Source: Amoebophrya sp. AT5.2
Lineage: Eukaryota; Sar; Dinophyceae; Syndiniales; Amoebophryaceae
DNA length: 36,225 nt
Assembly (NCBI GenBank): GCA_005223375.1
Contig: RXOD01003934.1
Location: 1-36,225, forward strand
Reading direction: 5' to 3'
The notes under the pieces are model-generated. The model was not told where the DNA came from, searched no databases, and saw nothing but the letters and a program-made list of their open reading frames with translations. This document shows, in pieces, positions 9,622 through 21,000 of this stretch; position 1 is the stretch's first letter, and every line of letters begins with the position of its first letter. The position numbers and the translations under genes were made by a program.

Positions 9622-12600
9622 TCACGGCTGGTTCCTCTTCCAGGTGCGAGCACTCGAGAACCACCCGTCCAGGTCCGGCGCGAGCGCCACCCCGTCGGAT
9701 TCGAAGCCCATTTCCCGCTCCTCCTGGGCGCGAGTATGGTCGCCACTGCCGCCATCCCCGGACTCTGCGTCCCCCGGTCCTCCACCAGCCGCCCCTGCTC
9801 CGGGTGGTGGTCCCGACATCGTCGACGACACGCTGATCCGCTGGTTGCAGACCGCAGCAGCGGCCTCGGCCGCTGCGGCCCGCGATCGGGCCCTTGGGGA
9901 GACGAGGCTCTTCTTCTTCCTCGCGACGGACGAACCACCGACTGGCCCCTGGGACGCTCCGGGCGCAAACGCGGCTGCCGAGCTGAGGATCTCGCCCGGC
10001 AGGATTTTGCGAGGACACGAAGACCCCTTTGCCGATCGGCTGCGGCTAGAGAGACTGCGATCGCCCGTTGTTGTAGTCGTCAAAGCGCCTTGTTCTGGTC
10101 GACGCCCGCGGAACCGGGGTTGTCTGGAAAACGTGCAGCCAGACGCGGTGCTCGTAGTTTTCGAGGCACCTCCAGAAGTGGTGGTTCTTGGCGTTGCTTG
10201 ATGATTTCGCGGTAGCGACGCCGAGGAGTACGAGTTTTTGCCTTTGCCCTTTACCTGCCCCCGCGGGGAAGACCTCTTGGTAGCTCCTACTCCCTCGGCG
10301 GCAGCACTGCTCATGGATCGATTCAACAGCACCGAGGACGAGTTATCACTTCGCGGCGAGCCCCGGCTCCTGCTCATGAGCCCAGCGGCGACACTAGCAC
10401 GCGCAGCTGTGGCGCTATCGCCGCCCACACCGCGCGTTTCCTTCGCGAGCCGTTCTTTGCGCTGGCTGGACTCCGTTCCCCGCGTCACGCTCCGCCCGTC
10501 GCTCCGTATGTGCTTACTCCGGATCTCGGTGGCCAGCCCGGTGGTTCGCGAGCTGGTTACGACGGCTTTCGAGGTCTTGATGTTCTTTTGTACCGCAGCT
10601 GACGCGGCAGCCGCCGACCGTTCCCGGATCAAGTTTTCGCGCATGCGAGACTCCTTCACGAAGGAAGCGCGACTGCGCTCGACGGCGGCGAAAGCAGATT
10701 TCAGTTCGCGGACCGCTTCCAGCGGATCAAAGGCAGGGCCACTCGTTGCCGACGAGATGAACATGTTCGTGTTGCGACCGCGGGAGGATGAGGCCGCCGA
10801 CGTTCCGGACGTGCGCAGCTTGTAGCTGACCCTAGATATCGGCGCTACCGCTCCAGCTCCACCGCCTCCGGTTTCTGCACTTTGATGCGCTTGCTGCTGG
10901 TGCTGCTCCACTGACATGCGAGAGTTCACCTGTACATCGCTGCAACTCAGCTGCGACGCCTGCTCGTTAAAGTTCCTTTCGCTGCCAGAGCCGGGGACGT
11001 AGGACGAGCTGGGGACGCCCGCCTGTCCGCCGTTGCTTGAAGCGTAGGATGATGGGCTGATAGCGTTCATCCGGAGTGGGTCGCTGTTTTTTGCATTTTA
11101 TTTCTCGATCGTTGTCGACACTGTCCGTCGTTGTAGACGAGGAGTTCAAACAATTGGCACGGCGTGCCTTCATTTTTATCGCGAGAACGAACTCCATCAA
11201 GTCCGCCTTCTAAATCAAAAGTATACTTTTCCGCATGTGCCGCAGCGTGCACCTGCACGACTTCTGCTACCGGAGCCGCTACGAAATCCGCCAACCCGAT
11301 GCCGCCCATCGGCACCGCTCCCATAGTACCCGCACCGGCGCGGGCGCTACCGAGCCCCATGTTGACTGGGATCTGTTCTGGGATCGGCTGCGGCTGCGGC
11401 ACGAGCGGCGAGAATTGCGGTGGGCTCTGTTCGCCCAATGAGGAGCGCTCTTCGATGATCGGGTCTAGATTGTACCCTGCCGCGCTGGAGGGGTGCGGCG
11501 CAGGCATCCCAAACGGCAGATTGCCGCCGTTGCGGGGGCCCACTCGCTGCGACGCCGGGTGCTGGTGTGCTGGGGTCACGGCGGAAGAAAAGTTGGGCGG
11601 CATCACTTGAACAACTGGTTGCTGCTGCCGGCCTGGAATCACCGGGCGGCGCGAGGAAATCGCGTTGTTCGATGCACACGGCACAGAAGGCCCCCTTGCG
11701 GTTGCCGAAGCGAGGGCGTTCGCTACCGGATGCTGGCTGTAACAGTAGGCGCCTCCTCCAATGCCGGTGGCAGCAGGTCCGCCCGTCGGGGCCGCGGTCG
11801 TTCCTATGTCGATGTTTCGCGACATCAGCGGGGCGCTATTTGGTGGCGCGACAATGGCCGGGGGTCGAAACTTCGGCTGTTGGAAGACGGGCTTATTTTG
11901 CAACGCTGGCGGCTGCTGGAAAGCGAACCGGTTTCCACCCGCCGGTCGTGCTGCAGAGTCCTGCTTTGAGGAAAGGATCGGCGCGTAACCCTCCTCTGCC
12001 TGCAGCTGGTCCACGTCAGCAGCACTCTGCCGCGATCGAACGGGAATAAAATCCTCTGGCTCAAAGCGGAATCCGGCCGACGTTGTCGTTTTCGCGGCAG
12101 ACCGCTCTTTCACATTCAATTGCTCAGCAATATTATCAGGAGCCTGAAGATGTTGACGTTTTTGTTGCCTAGACGCGAAGTAGAACAGGTCCGGCGGCGG
12201 CGACACGTGCCGAAGGAGTGGCGGCTCCGGGGATAGTTTTCGCAGCGTGGGAGGCGGCGAGAACGACGCGCGCAAGGGGGCCGGCGGGCGCATGGCCATT
12301 GTTGCGGCAGCGATCATAGTACCACCTCCAGCTGCACCAGAAGTTGCCGGATGTGGAAGATTATTTTGCGCAATGCGCCCCAGTTTGAAGCTCGGCGGCA
12401 GTCCCACGGCGTGGCTCAGGGAGCGGCTCGTTGCCGATAGAGCGTCCACGGCGCGCATTCTGGCATTGGTGACGGCGCAGTCCAGCGAGCGGCTCGCCTG
12501 CGCGAAGAAGTTGTTGTTCACCGGCGGATGCAAGTCGGCCACCTTCGTCGGGGACGAGCAGGTAGACTTAGGCTTGCAAACCCCGGCGTCTTCGTCGACG

Positions 12601-15600
12601 CTCGGACCTGAGTTCTGCGCGTGATCATCCGCTGCTTCGCCTTGTCCGTCGCGTTCCGCCCAGGCGAGCGGCGGCCGGCTTGTCGTCCGGCACTGATCGA
12701 TAGTTGGCCGCAAAACGAATCCGGGTGAACGCGTTTGCTGCAGCAGTCGGGCACTCCCTGCTGCTGGCGCGAAGTTCAAATCCGCCGCGCCCCGCACGGT
12801 CGCCGTGGCCACTTCGCCGACGGCTTCCGCCACCAGCCTCTCGACCGTCTGTTCCAGGATCCTAGGCTCCTCTTCCGCAGCCGTGTCGCAAGAACCCTCT
12901 TCGGCCGACGCCGAGCAGGAGGCAGATGCGCACGCGTAGGAGCCGTCGTCGCCGTGGTCGAAGTGGACGTCTACGTCGGTCGAGCACGAGTTTTCCTGCA
13001 GTGCATCGTGCTGCGTCGAGTGGTCCTCCGTCTTCGCCACTCGTGTTTTCACTATGTCCGGACTACCGACCATTTTGACCGGCTGCTGCTGCTGCCGAGC
13101 AGCAGTATCATGCTGCTGCTGGATCCACGGCTTGATTGATGTTGTGGCTGTAACAAACGCTGGCGGCCCGCCCCCGCCTCGAGACAGGATGCCTCCTCTC
13201 GAGGAAGAGGGTGACGCGTTCGCAAGACTTGGCATCTTGCTCACGCTGCTGAAGGGAGCGGGAAACCGCGTGTGGCCGCCTGGTGCGACGCCGGGCAGAA
13301 GTGGCAGCTGCGCTTGCGTGGTTAGTTGCGGTGTCCCAAACGGAGAACCTGGGGCCGCCGCTGCCGCGGTGCCTGCACTCGCACCCGAGGACACCACTTT
13401 CTCCTCCACCTTTCTCTTCACCATCACTTCGAGCGAGTCGACGTTAGCCATCGCCTTCGTCAGTCGCGCCAACCGTTCCTCCATGCCCTCGTGCTCCTTT
13501 TTCCACTGCTCGATGGCGCTCTGCATGTGCTCATTCTGGTGCCGGATCTCGTCCTCGAGCAGTCTGCACTTCCCCGCCGACTCGGCTAACACCTGGGATA
13601 GCAGCTCCTTCACCCGAGACTCGTCGAGTTTCTCGTCCTCTGAAGCCTCGAGATAAGGATAGCCATCTTGTTCATGTTGAGGAAACGCTCCTCCTGTTCC
13701 TGGTGCAGCGTGCGCTCCTGGTACGGGAAATTCTACTTCGTGAAGATTCTGACTCGTTCGAGCGTTCGCTTTTGCGGTTGTGCTTGCCTCTGCCTCCGCT
13801 CCTGCTCCAGGTGTAGTCGTAAACACGGGCGACGGAGCCTTTTTCCGCACAGTAATGAAGCCACCGTCCTCCTCTTTTGCAGATGGTTTGACCTTAACCG
13901 TACTGCTAGTAGTACTACCTACTCCCGCCCCCGCGGCTGCACCAGTAGTACTGCCCATCAACGGCGGAAAGAACCCCCCCGCCGACGTCGACGTACTGCT
14001 TGCAAGGGGGTTCTGTCCTTCGGCAACTATTTCTCCACCCTCAGATTGGGCAGATACGTCGCTCATCCTGTGCGTGGTTGCGTCGCTCATACGGAGCATT
14101 AAATCCAATGCCTTGCGGTGCGCCGGCCCGACGTTCGTGGCACTCAGAAAATCCTTTCCACCGCACGACGACGGCGTCGCGCGGAGTCTCTCCTTGAAAC
14201 TGGCAGAAGCTTCACCTGCAATGCTCGAAGACGATGTTTCGGGGTCGACGTCGGGTCCTCGCGCATCATCCAGCTGTTCCTCAGCAGCACAATGGCGATA
14301 GTAGTCTTCTCCCGCGGCTCCCGCGCTCGCAGACGTGTACAGCTTGCCGATCTCCTCCGCGGCCATCTGTAGAAAGAGATCCGTTTCTAACCGATCGCCC
14401 GGAGCACCGGACGAGGTTCCTGCGAAAGTATAACTTGTGTTCGCAGCTGCAGTTCTTCCCGCTGCCGCGTCGACGAGTTGGAGTTCCTCCACACCGTGGC
14501 CAGCCCCTGCACCTGTCCCCCCTCCGCCCACATTAAAACAGGAATTTTCGCCCACGTACTTGCACGAACCGGGCGGGGTTCGGGTTCCGACCGAGAGGAA
14601 GCTGCTCATCTCGAACATGGGCGATGGTTTGCCCATCATGCCCGCGAACATTTCGATCGGAGAGGGCTCAGCGACGTGATGTCGGTTGCATTCGTCGCCG
14701 TCCGCCCGCGCCCCCTCTGCTTCTTCGTCGCGGCTGATCACGACAGACGGGTCGACCGCCTCAGCTTGGTCGTCAATCATGTCTTCGTGGTCGGCAATCA
14801 TGTCGTCATCGTCCTCCTCGTCTTCATCGACTTCGACCAGATATTCGCCTTGTTCATTTCGTTGGGTAGAAGCGCCTGCGCTCAGGCCGTCCGCATAAGC
14901 GCTTTCTTGCTCCGGCTCCGCTTCAGCCACCGCGCCGTGCGAGTAGTTGTGAAGATGGTGTTGCCCGCCTTGCCCCACCGTCTTTATCATCGCCGGCTCC
15001 GTCCTCGCCCACCCAGCCACCGGCACGCCTCCCTGCGTCAATACCAGATCCGGACTGACGCTGAAAGAACCGGAAGAGCCTAGAAGCTCCTCACCCGCCA
15101 GAACATCCTCGGAGCTCTGGGCCCGGGCTGGATACTTGGCTTGGAGGAGCTGCGTGACCACATTCGGGCTGCCTTGCTTGGAAGACTCGAGGACTCCCGG
15201 ACTGCTGCTCGACGAGGACGTGTTCGTTGATGGCTTTTCGTCCGGCTGTGGAAACTCGACGGCGCCCGGGCTGTCGACGTAGTTCATGCGTTTGTCGAAT
15301 TTTTTGATGGACGTAGTGAATCTCTCATCTGCAAGACCTCGCGAGCGAGCATCAGCTTTCGTTCGCACTGAGCTTAAGCCACTCTCTTAGTTACAACTAC
15401 CTGAGTTTGACGAGTACCTGCCGCTGCCGCCATTGTCCCCCTGAAGGGCCGGCTCCGCCGTGTCACCGATGCCCGTAGCTGAGAGGGAAGACGAAAGAGC
15501 GGTTTGTTTCCGATGCAGCAGGTCTGCCTGGATAAACGGATTCTGATGTATGCTCGATGCCGAGAAGCTTGGCGCCGAGGTCGAGGAATCATGATTGTTC

Positions 15601-16255
15601 TTTTGATCAGGAGACGAGGACGAGGAACAAGACGAAGAACTCTCCATGTTCCGCAGGTTTTTCGTCAGCTGAAGCAAGTTGCTCTTCACGATCTCACTGT
15701 CACCGCTGTGGCCGCCGATCTCGGCAAACGAATTCAGTGTCAACGGATTCCCATCCTCCGAAGATAAAACCGACCGTTCGTGACCGGAATTGTCGGACAG
15801 AAAGCTGTACTTGCTCTCCGAACGGCCATTTTGGGAAAAAACGTCCAAATCGTAGCCCGATCCGCCTGTTTTGAAGGATTTATTCAAAGAAATGGAGTGA
15901 ATCAATCGTAATAAATTGATGAGCTCGCCGCGAATCGTGAGCTTGCTTCTTTTACTATCTTGACGAGGCACGAGCACGACGACAAGAACTCTACTCACAA
16001 CTACGGACAACTGCTCGTTCTACGACACGGACTTCTTCTACCGGCCTCCTCGTGGTACAACTCCCCAGCCTCGACAGCGGGTGCTCGGCCTCCGTCAGGC
16101 TCTGCATCTGCTGGCATGATGAGCTTTCCCGTTTCCGCGATTAGAGCGTCTAGCGCCGGGCCGAGTTCAAAATCCACGAGACTGCCATTGCGCGTATCCA
16201 CACCAGAAGCGGTTGCGGAGGCGGGCTTATCTTTGCGATGAAATGACCCAGCCAT
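9622..16255 (-). CDS. giant low-complexity protein with central coiled coil, four exons
   Basis: Three long frames and one short frame in different phases join into one gene: exon 1 16255-16005 (ATG, MAGSFHRKDK), exon 2 15954-15401, exon 3 15367-11122, exon 4 11083-9622. Total is 2171 codons including stop. Exons 2 and 3 have no usable ATG of their own (their frames open with TTG and GTG), and exon 4 begins in a different phase, which supports splicing. The protein is mostly Ser/Ala/Gly/Pro/Gln-rich and predicted disordered. The most ordered part is a coiled coil at about residues 850-960 (SRVKELLSQVLAES, LEDEIRHQNEHMQSAIEQW, MEERLARLTKAM). A second helical patch in exon 4 reads EAVRELKSAFAAVERSRASF. 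Acidic patches occur early in exon 3. There is no signal peptide or membrane helix. No family is recognised; a cytoskeletal, RNA-granule or nuclear scaffold role is possible but not shown. Confidence 0.68.
11084..11121 (-). other. short intron 3 of the giant gene (38 nt, or 77 nt with an alternative donor)
   Basis: The acceptor AAAAAACAG|CGAC at 11084 brings exon 4 into frame. Two phase-2 donors fit: CA|GTGTCGAC at 11121 (38 nt) and CC|GTGCCAATTG at 11160 (77 nt). Both keep the frame, giving 2170 or 2157 residues. Without splicing the upstream frame ends in TGA overlapping the next ATG by four bases, an arrangement not expected for separate eukaryotic genes. Confidence 0.55.
15368..15400 (-). 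other. short intron 2 of the giant gene (33 nt)
   Basis: The minus strand reads ACTCAG|GTAGTTGTAACTAAG ... AGCTCAG|TGCGAACG. Removing the 33 nt (phase 1) fuses the two frames exactly. Both boundaries are preceded by CTCAG, a 5-bp direct repeat, so the exact cut could slide. An in-frame TAA lies inside the intron, so retention would truncate the protein. Confidence 0.7.
15955..16004 (-). other. short intron 1 of the giant gene (50 nt)
   Basis: The donor CC|GTAGTTGTGAGTAG at 16004 and acceptor CAAGATAG|TAAAAG at 15955 join the ATG-started exon 1 to exon 2 in phase 2. The donor shares GTAGTTGT with intron 2 of the same gene. Confidence 0.6.
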
Positions 16256-17174
16256 CGTTTTCAGATCGGATGTTGTACTACTTGCATTTCAATCAATCTG
16301 GCGATGGCGTAACAAGAAAGTGATGTCGTATGCGAGTCAATGTCGTGGCGAGCTTGATGTAGTACGAAAATAAGCGGAGGTCAGCATCTGTATCTGTTTG
16401 ATTTGTGTGCGTAACCGTAAGTGTCGCTGTCGAGCTCGGGCGAAGACATAAAGACAGTCACGCCCCGGTGGACCAACATGCAGCCCACGCGGCCACTTCA
16501 CGAATTTTTGCCTTTTTGCGGCACTCACGTCGCCCGGCGGCGGCGGTTCTTGAAGCCCAAAAGTAGCGAGCCTCCTGTGAGGCTACGAGGCTCACGCACG
16601 TCGTCGCCCCATAAACACACACAAACACAATCTCCTGCTCTCTCGCTCAGTCGCACACAGTCGCCAGTGTTGACCCCGACTACCTACACCGTCCCACCCG
16701 CAAAGGTTCGAACAACGAGAAACCGGTGTGCGGATGGAATCCACATGATTGATTCTCGCGAAGCACAAATCAAACGCCATCGGCAAAATGCAAAGAAATT
16801 AATACGACACAGGAGCAGGAAGAGCAGGTAATATTAGACCCAATCTCGTCACATGTAGTCGTGTCATCCGTAGCTGGACTAGGGCGCCTGGCCAACTACA
16901 ACCTATAGTGACGCTGCCGCAACAAGCGCAACTACAGCATCGCAGACCGAGAAAAAAACATACTTGGTAGAGACCCTGACCCTCTCAAGTAAGGGTGAGA
17001 AAAAAGCAGAATATAAATATGACCATGAGTGAGTGTGAGAGTAAGCATTTATGGCACGAAACAAGAGCTACCGAGCTCCGGATTCGTTTCTATCTCTGAA
17101 ACTTATTTTTTTGAATTCCGCCTCGTCAGCCAAAGTCGTCGTCGACCGCCATCAACCAGGATCGGTTTCTCGCG
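16256..17174. other. intergenic region, no gene seen
   Basis: About 0.9 kb between the start of the giant gene and the stop of the small 215-residue protein gene. It contains a CA-rich stretch near 16611-16630 and the string CTATAGGTTGTAGTTGG on the minus strand at about 16896-16912, which resembles a splice donor and could mark an untranslated leader exon. The plus-strand frame at 16421-16831 has no recognisable features. I support no gene here. Confidence 0.4.
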
Positions 17175-17904
17175 TCACACCCTTGTCATCTCGATAGACG
17201 CGCCGCCCTTATCTTTATCGGGCGCCGGAACTTCTATTCCACTGTCCGACCCCCTTGTTAAGTCCATAAACTCCTGCGCGCCCACCGACTTTGCCTGCGA
17301 CGCCGCGACGCCGCCGCCTCCGCGATTCCTGTTCCGCGCCCCGACGTGCCCCGGCCCGGGGACGAAGTCGGCGTCCCCGGCCTCGGAGCTCCTTCCTGCT
17401 GCGCTGTCATGGTCCACAATTTCGCCTACATTCTCGATCATCGGGGGGAGGGACAGCGACACAATATTTCCGTTTTTGTCCTTCTCGACACCGTTGGTGC
17501 CCGCCGAGGCGGACGGGGCGGGATAGTTTTTATGATCGTCCTTTTCCTCGGCACTGAAGTGCACGTGGTGCTCGCTTTTCGGCCCCCCCGCGGACCCCAT
17601 CAAGCCGCCGCCGCTCTTGGGGGCCAACGCGTCGTGCCCCAACAGCGCCGCTGCGACGCCCTCAATATGGTCCTTTTTGAGTAGTTCCTGCATGATCTCT
17701 TCGGTCTCGGAAACCAGGTACGACTTCGGCTTCGAAGCCTTGGTGGGAGGGGGAGCAGGGGGAGCAGCGTCCACAACAACGGCGCTGCTGTCGGTGGTTG
17801 CACCTGCGGTGGAATTATCGCATTATTTTGTGGAGGAGGCGGTGGAGGTACAACAGGAGTGTATGTGTGCCCATCTTCTACTTACCACCTATAGTAAGCA
17901 CCAT
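17175..17904 (-). CDS. small protein of unknown function with a 19-nt first coding exon
   Basis: The main frame (17175-17803) has no ATG at its start and is closed upstream by TAA. A perfect donor GTAAGT at 17885 and acceptor CCGCAG at 17804 join it in phase 1 to a 19-nt exon, 17904-17886, which begins ATGGTGCTTACTATAGG. The product is 215 residues, starting MVLTIGGATTDSSAVVVDAA. A Pro/Lys-rich segment follows, then a short helix around SETEEIMQELLKKDHIEGVA, and then Gly/Asp/Ser-rich disordered sequence. There is no membrane helix or signal peptide. I do not recognise it. It lies 143 bp downstream of the channel gene's stop on the same strand, so it might instead be a further 3' part of that gene, but a TAA in the upstream frame argues against a simple read-through. 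Confidence 0.6.
17804..17885 (-). other. intron after micro-exon (82 nt)
   Basis: GG|GTAAGTAGAAG at the 5' end and ATTCCACCGCAG|GTGCAACC at the 3' end, phase 1. The donor matches the eukaryotic consensus exactly. Joining turns G plus GT into a Gly codon and provides the only in-frame ATG for the downstream frame. Confidence 0.65.
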
Positions 17905-18047
17905 TGATCGTAAGTAACGAGCCAGTAGACACTGGTACAATTAGAATCGCAGCACCGACATCGGCGCCCGCAAATCAATGCTGCAAAAGCAAAAAGAACG
18001 CAGCCCCCAGTTATTAGTAGATGGATGCTCTAAAGAACTACTTCCAC

Positions 18048-21000
18048 TCAGACATCAAGAGAAAGAGATCTGACACCTATAGCATAGTTCGAGGTACCTG
18101 ATGCTGATCTCGGCGGCTTCTCCTTTTGGCTGAGCCTGGAGAGCGATTTGCTGAGTGTCTTGAAGCTTTTCCGTGCTTTTAGTTTTCTGTCGAAGGTCTC
18201 TTTGAGCCACCGGCGGTGGTTCGGCGCCAGCATCTGGCACGCGCCGGGGATGCGTTGCAGGCCACGCGTTTTGTCGACCCCCTCCTCCGGGTCCAGCTGG
18301 TGTCCTTCCCGCAACAGCAGGTCCAGCTTCCGATGCAGGTCGTCCACGTTCTTCTCCACCATGATCAGCCCCTTCGCGGCCAGCAGCGCCTGGTTCGGCT
18401 GCAGCACCGTCGACGAGCTGTCTTCCAGGTGTGTGTGGTCCTGCTGGCGCGACTGCCGGTGGTGCTGCTCCAGCTCCTTCAGCCGGTGCTCCCGCAGCCG
18501 GCGGAAGAAGCGAGGGAACGTCCAGCAGATGTGCCGCAGGCTCTCGATGGGCAGCCGCAGGCACTTGCAGATCGTGAGCGCAAACGCGCTGTGCGAGTGC
18601 AGCGCCTCGCTCGACTGCGACGCCGTCAGGAACGCGCAGGCGGAGTGGATGCCGAACGCCACGCCGGGACCTTCGATGTCCTGGCGGAACAATCCGGGGA
18701 TGGGCGGGCTCAGGACGTCGTCGATCCGCTCGTGCTCGCAGATGCACACCTTGCCGGACTCCAAAATGTAGAAGCCGTCGCTCTCCTCCCCCCGCCGGTA
18801 AATCGCGTCGCCCTGCATGAACATCTGCACCCGGAACGACTCGCACACGGCCGCCAGCACGGGCGCGGGCGCGTTCTCCAGAAACGGAAGCGCCACCAGA
18901 GACTCGTGGAACAGGGAGATCGCCACTTCTGTTTTCAGCGACTTGCTCAAGAAGCTGTCGTCGAGCAGTTGGAGGTCTCCGTACTCCTTGTTCACCCACC
19001 GAAACTTCAGGTACTTCTTGATCCGCTGCTGCAGACACTGGGACAGGCGGCCGCCGTGGAGCTCCACCTCCTTCAGCACCTGGTTCTGCTTGCACACGAA
19101 CACCTTGCGGTCGCGGCTGTGGGAGTGCACGATTTCGACCACCTGCGCGAAGAGCACCGCCTGCATGATCAGCCCGAGGAACTTCAAAAAGTAGCAGTAG
19201 AAGAACAGCCACCCGTCCGTCGTGAACGCGTTCGCCTGCACCGCCTGCAGCACGCCCGTGGCGTACAGGGGCCCGTACCTCTGGCGCCAGGCCACCCGCT
19301 CCGCCTCGGTCTCGTCCGTTGGAAGCGCGCCGTCCACGTACTCTGGCTGCGAAGACGACGCCCCCGACGTTGTATACGTGTTCCCCTGATAGGGCTCGTC
19401 CTTCGAGGGCGCACTGGCGAAGATGTCGGCGTGCCACTGCTTATTCGTGTACGCGAGCGGGGACGTTTCCGGATTGTACGCGGGGATGGGGATGTAGTCG
19501 CCGTTGCCGTCCGTCGCCGTGCCGTTGTACCTTCCTAGCGGGGCAGCGTTCTGCAAGAAGTTCCACGGGCTGCGTGCGGCAGTCGTGAACACAGCCTGCT
19601 CGTAGTGCGCGCGACTCGGGAACTTACGGGCGTACCGGGCGAGCTTCGCGAACTTCTCGGACTGCCTCTTCTCCAGGCCCTTGTGGTAAAACAGACCCTG
19701 CACGTAGCCGCCCTCCACCTCGTTGTTCGGCAGGTTGCCGAGCATAGCACCCATCACCGTAGACATCGCGTGCCAATACATCGGAAAAACCATGTCTGAA
19801 GAGTCGATTCATTGTTGATTTCGAGTGGTCGTCCTGCGGCCTTGAAGAGAGCAGACCTATCGGATAGGTTTAAGAAGTACTTATGTTATAGGTCGTGGCG
19901 TAGGGCGGGTAGGACGAGGAAATCGAAGAGTTAAGGAGTACCCTGTAAGCAGTGCAGGCCAAGCTTCGGGTGGCTGATCACCTCGTCGTCCTGCACGTCT
20001 TCGGCGTATTTCCAGTCCTCGAACAAGTCGGACATGTCGCTGCACAGGCCTAGGTTCGAGAGCCAGATACAGGCCGCAAAGTGGCACACGAAGAAGAAGG
20101 CGAGCAACGTGATCACCAGATTTAGGTTCTGGAAGTAGCCGGCCAGCACGCGGCGGAGCCGCGTGACGCGCAGCAGCACGGGCATCTTGAGCCACTTCAA
20201 AAACTTCACCTGTTTGCGCATCTTGCTGGTGAGGAAGCCGTACACGATCAGCTCCCAGGGCGTGTTGGCGAGGAGGTCCACCCAGAACCAGCCGTGCAGG
20301 TAGTGCTTGCGGATCTCTTTCGGGTCCATCACGATGTGCCCGTCGTGGATGAAGCCGGTGCGGAAGTGGAGGATCATGTCCAGGATGAACAGGCCGTCGA
20401 GCGCGTAGAAAAAGTAGTACTGGGTCTTCGGGAAGCGAAACTGGGAGATGCCAATGTAGATCACGATCATGAACGTGATGTAGATCACCGCGGCCCCGAT
20501 AAACGCGTTCCAGACCTCCAAAAACGGGTTTAGCGGGTGGATCACGTACGCAAAGTGCTCGTGGTGCCCCGCCATCGCGCGCTCGTAGTCGCGCACCAAC
20601 GCCTTCATGCCGCCTTCCTCCTTCACGTCTTCGTTCCCGTTCTTGGAGGCGAAGAACCGTCCGAGAATGATGTCGTTGGCCTTCGCCATGAATGAGGATT
20701 GCCGGTGTGGTCGGGCCCCATCTTGTGCCCCCGCTGTCGACGTGGAGCGCAAGTTGTCGGCTGGACTAGCACTACTGGATCCGCCCTTCGTCTCGGCGGC
20801 TTTCTGCCGCAGAGCGTCAATCATGGTGTTCGTGCGAGGCGTGGCGTTACCAGGCTTCGAACTGTCGTCTTCATCCGCGTCGTCGTGCTCATGATCATGG
20901 AGATGCGCGTTATGCGTCAGCCGACTGTCCGGGTGCACTGCTGAGGCGGCGGAAGCGTTGTTGTTTACCTGCTTGCCGAGTAGAGGAACGTTGCCGCTGC

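Noticed and set aside
11067..11070. ATGA overlap of two frames as in bacterial translational coupling
   Set aside because: The surrounding genes are eukaryotic and spliced; a short phase-2 intron joins the frames exactly, which explains the overlap better.
18055..19437. 460-codon minus-strand frame overlapping the channel
   Set aside because: A shifted reading of the same exon, Arg/Ala/Gly-rich, with no channel motifs.
18216..19538. 440-codon plus-strand frame
   Set aside because: Antisense shadow of the channel's C-linker and CNBD region; GC-rich third positions on the minus strand keep this frame open. The minus strand has clear domain motifs.
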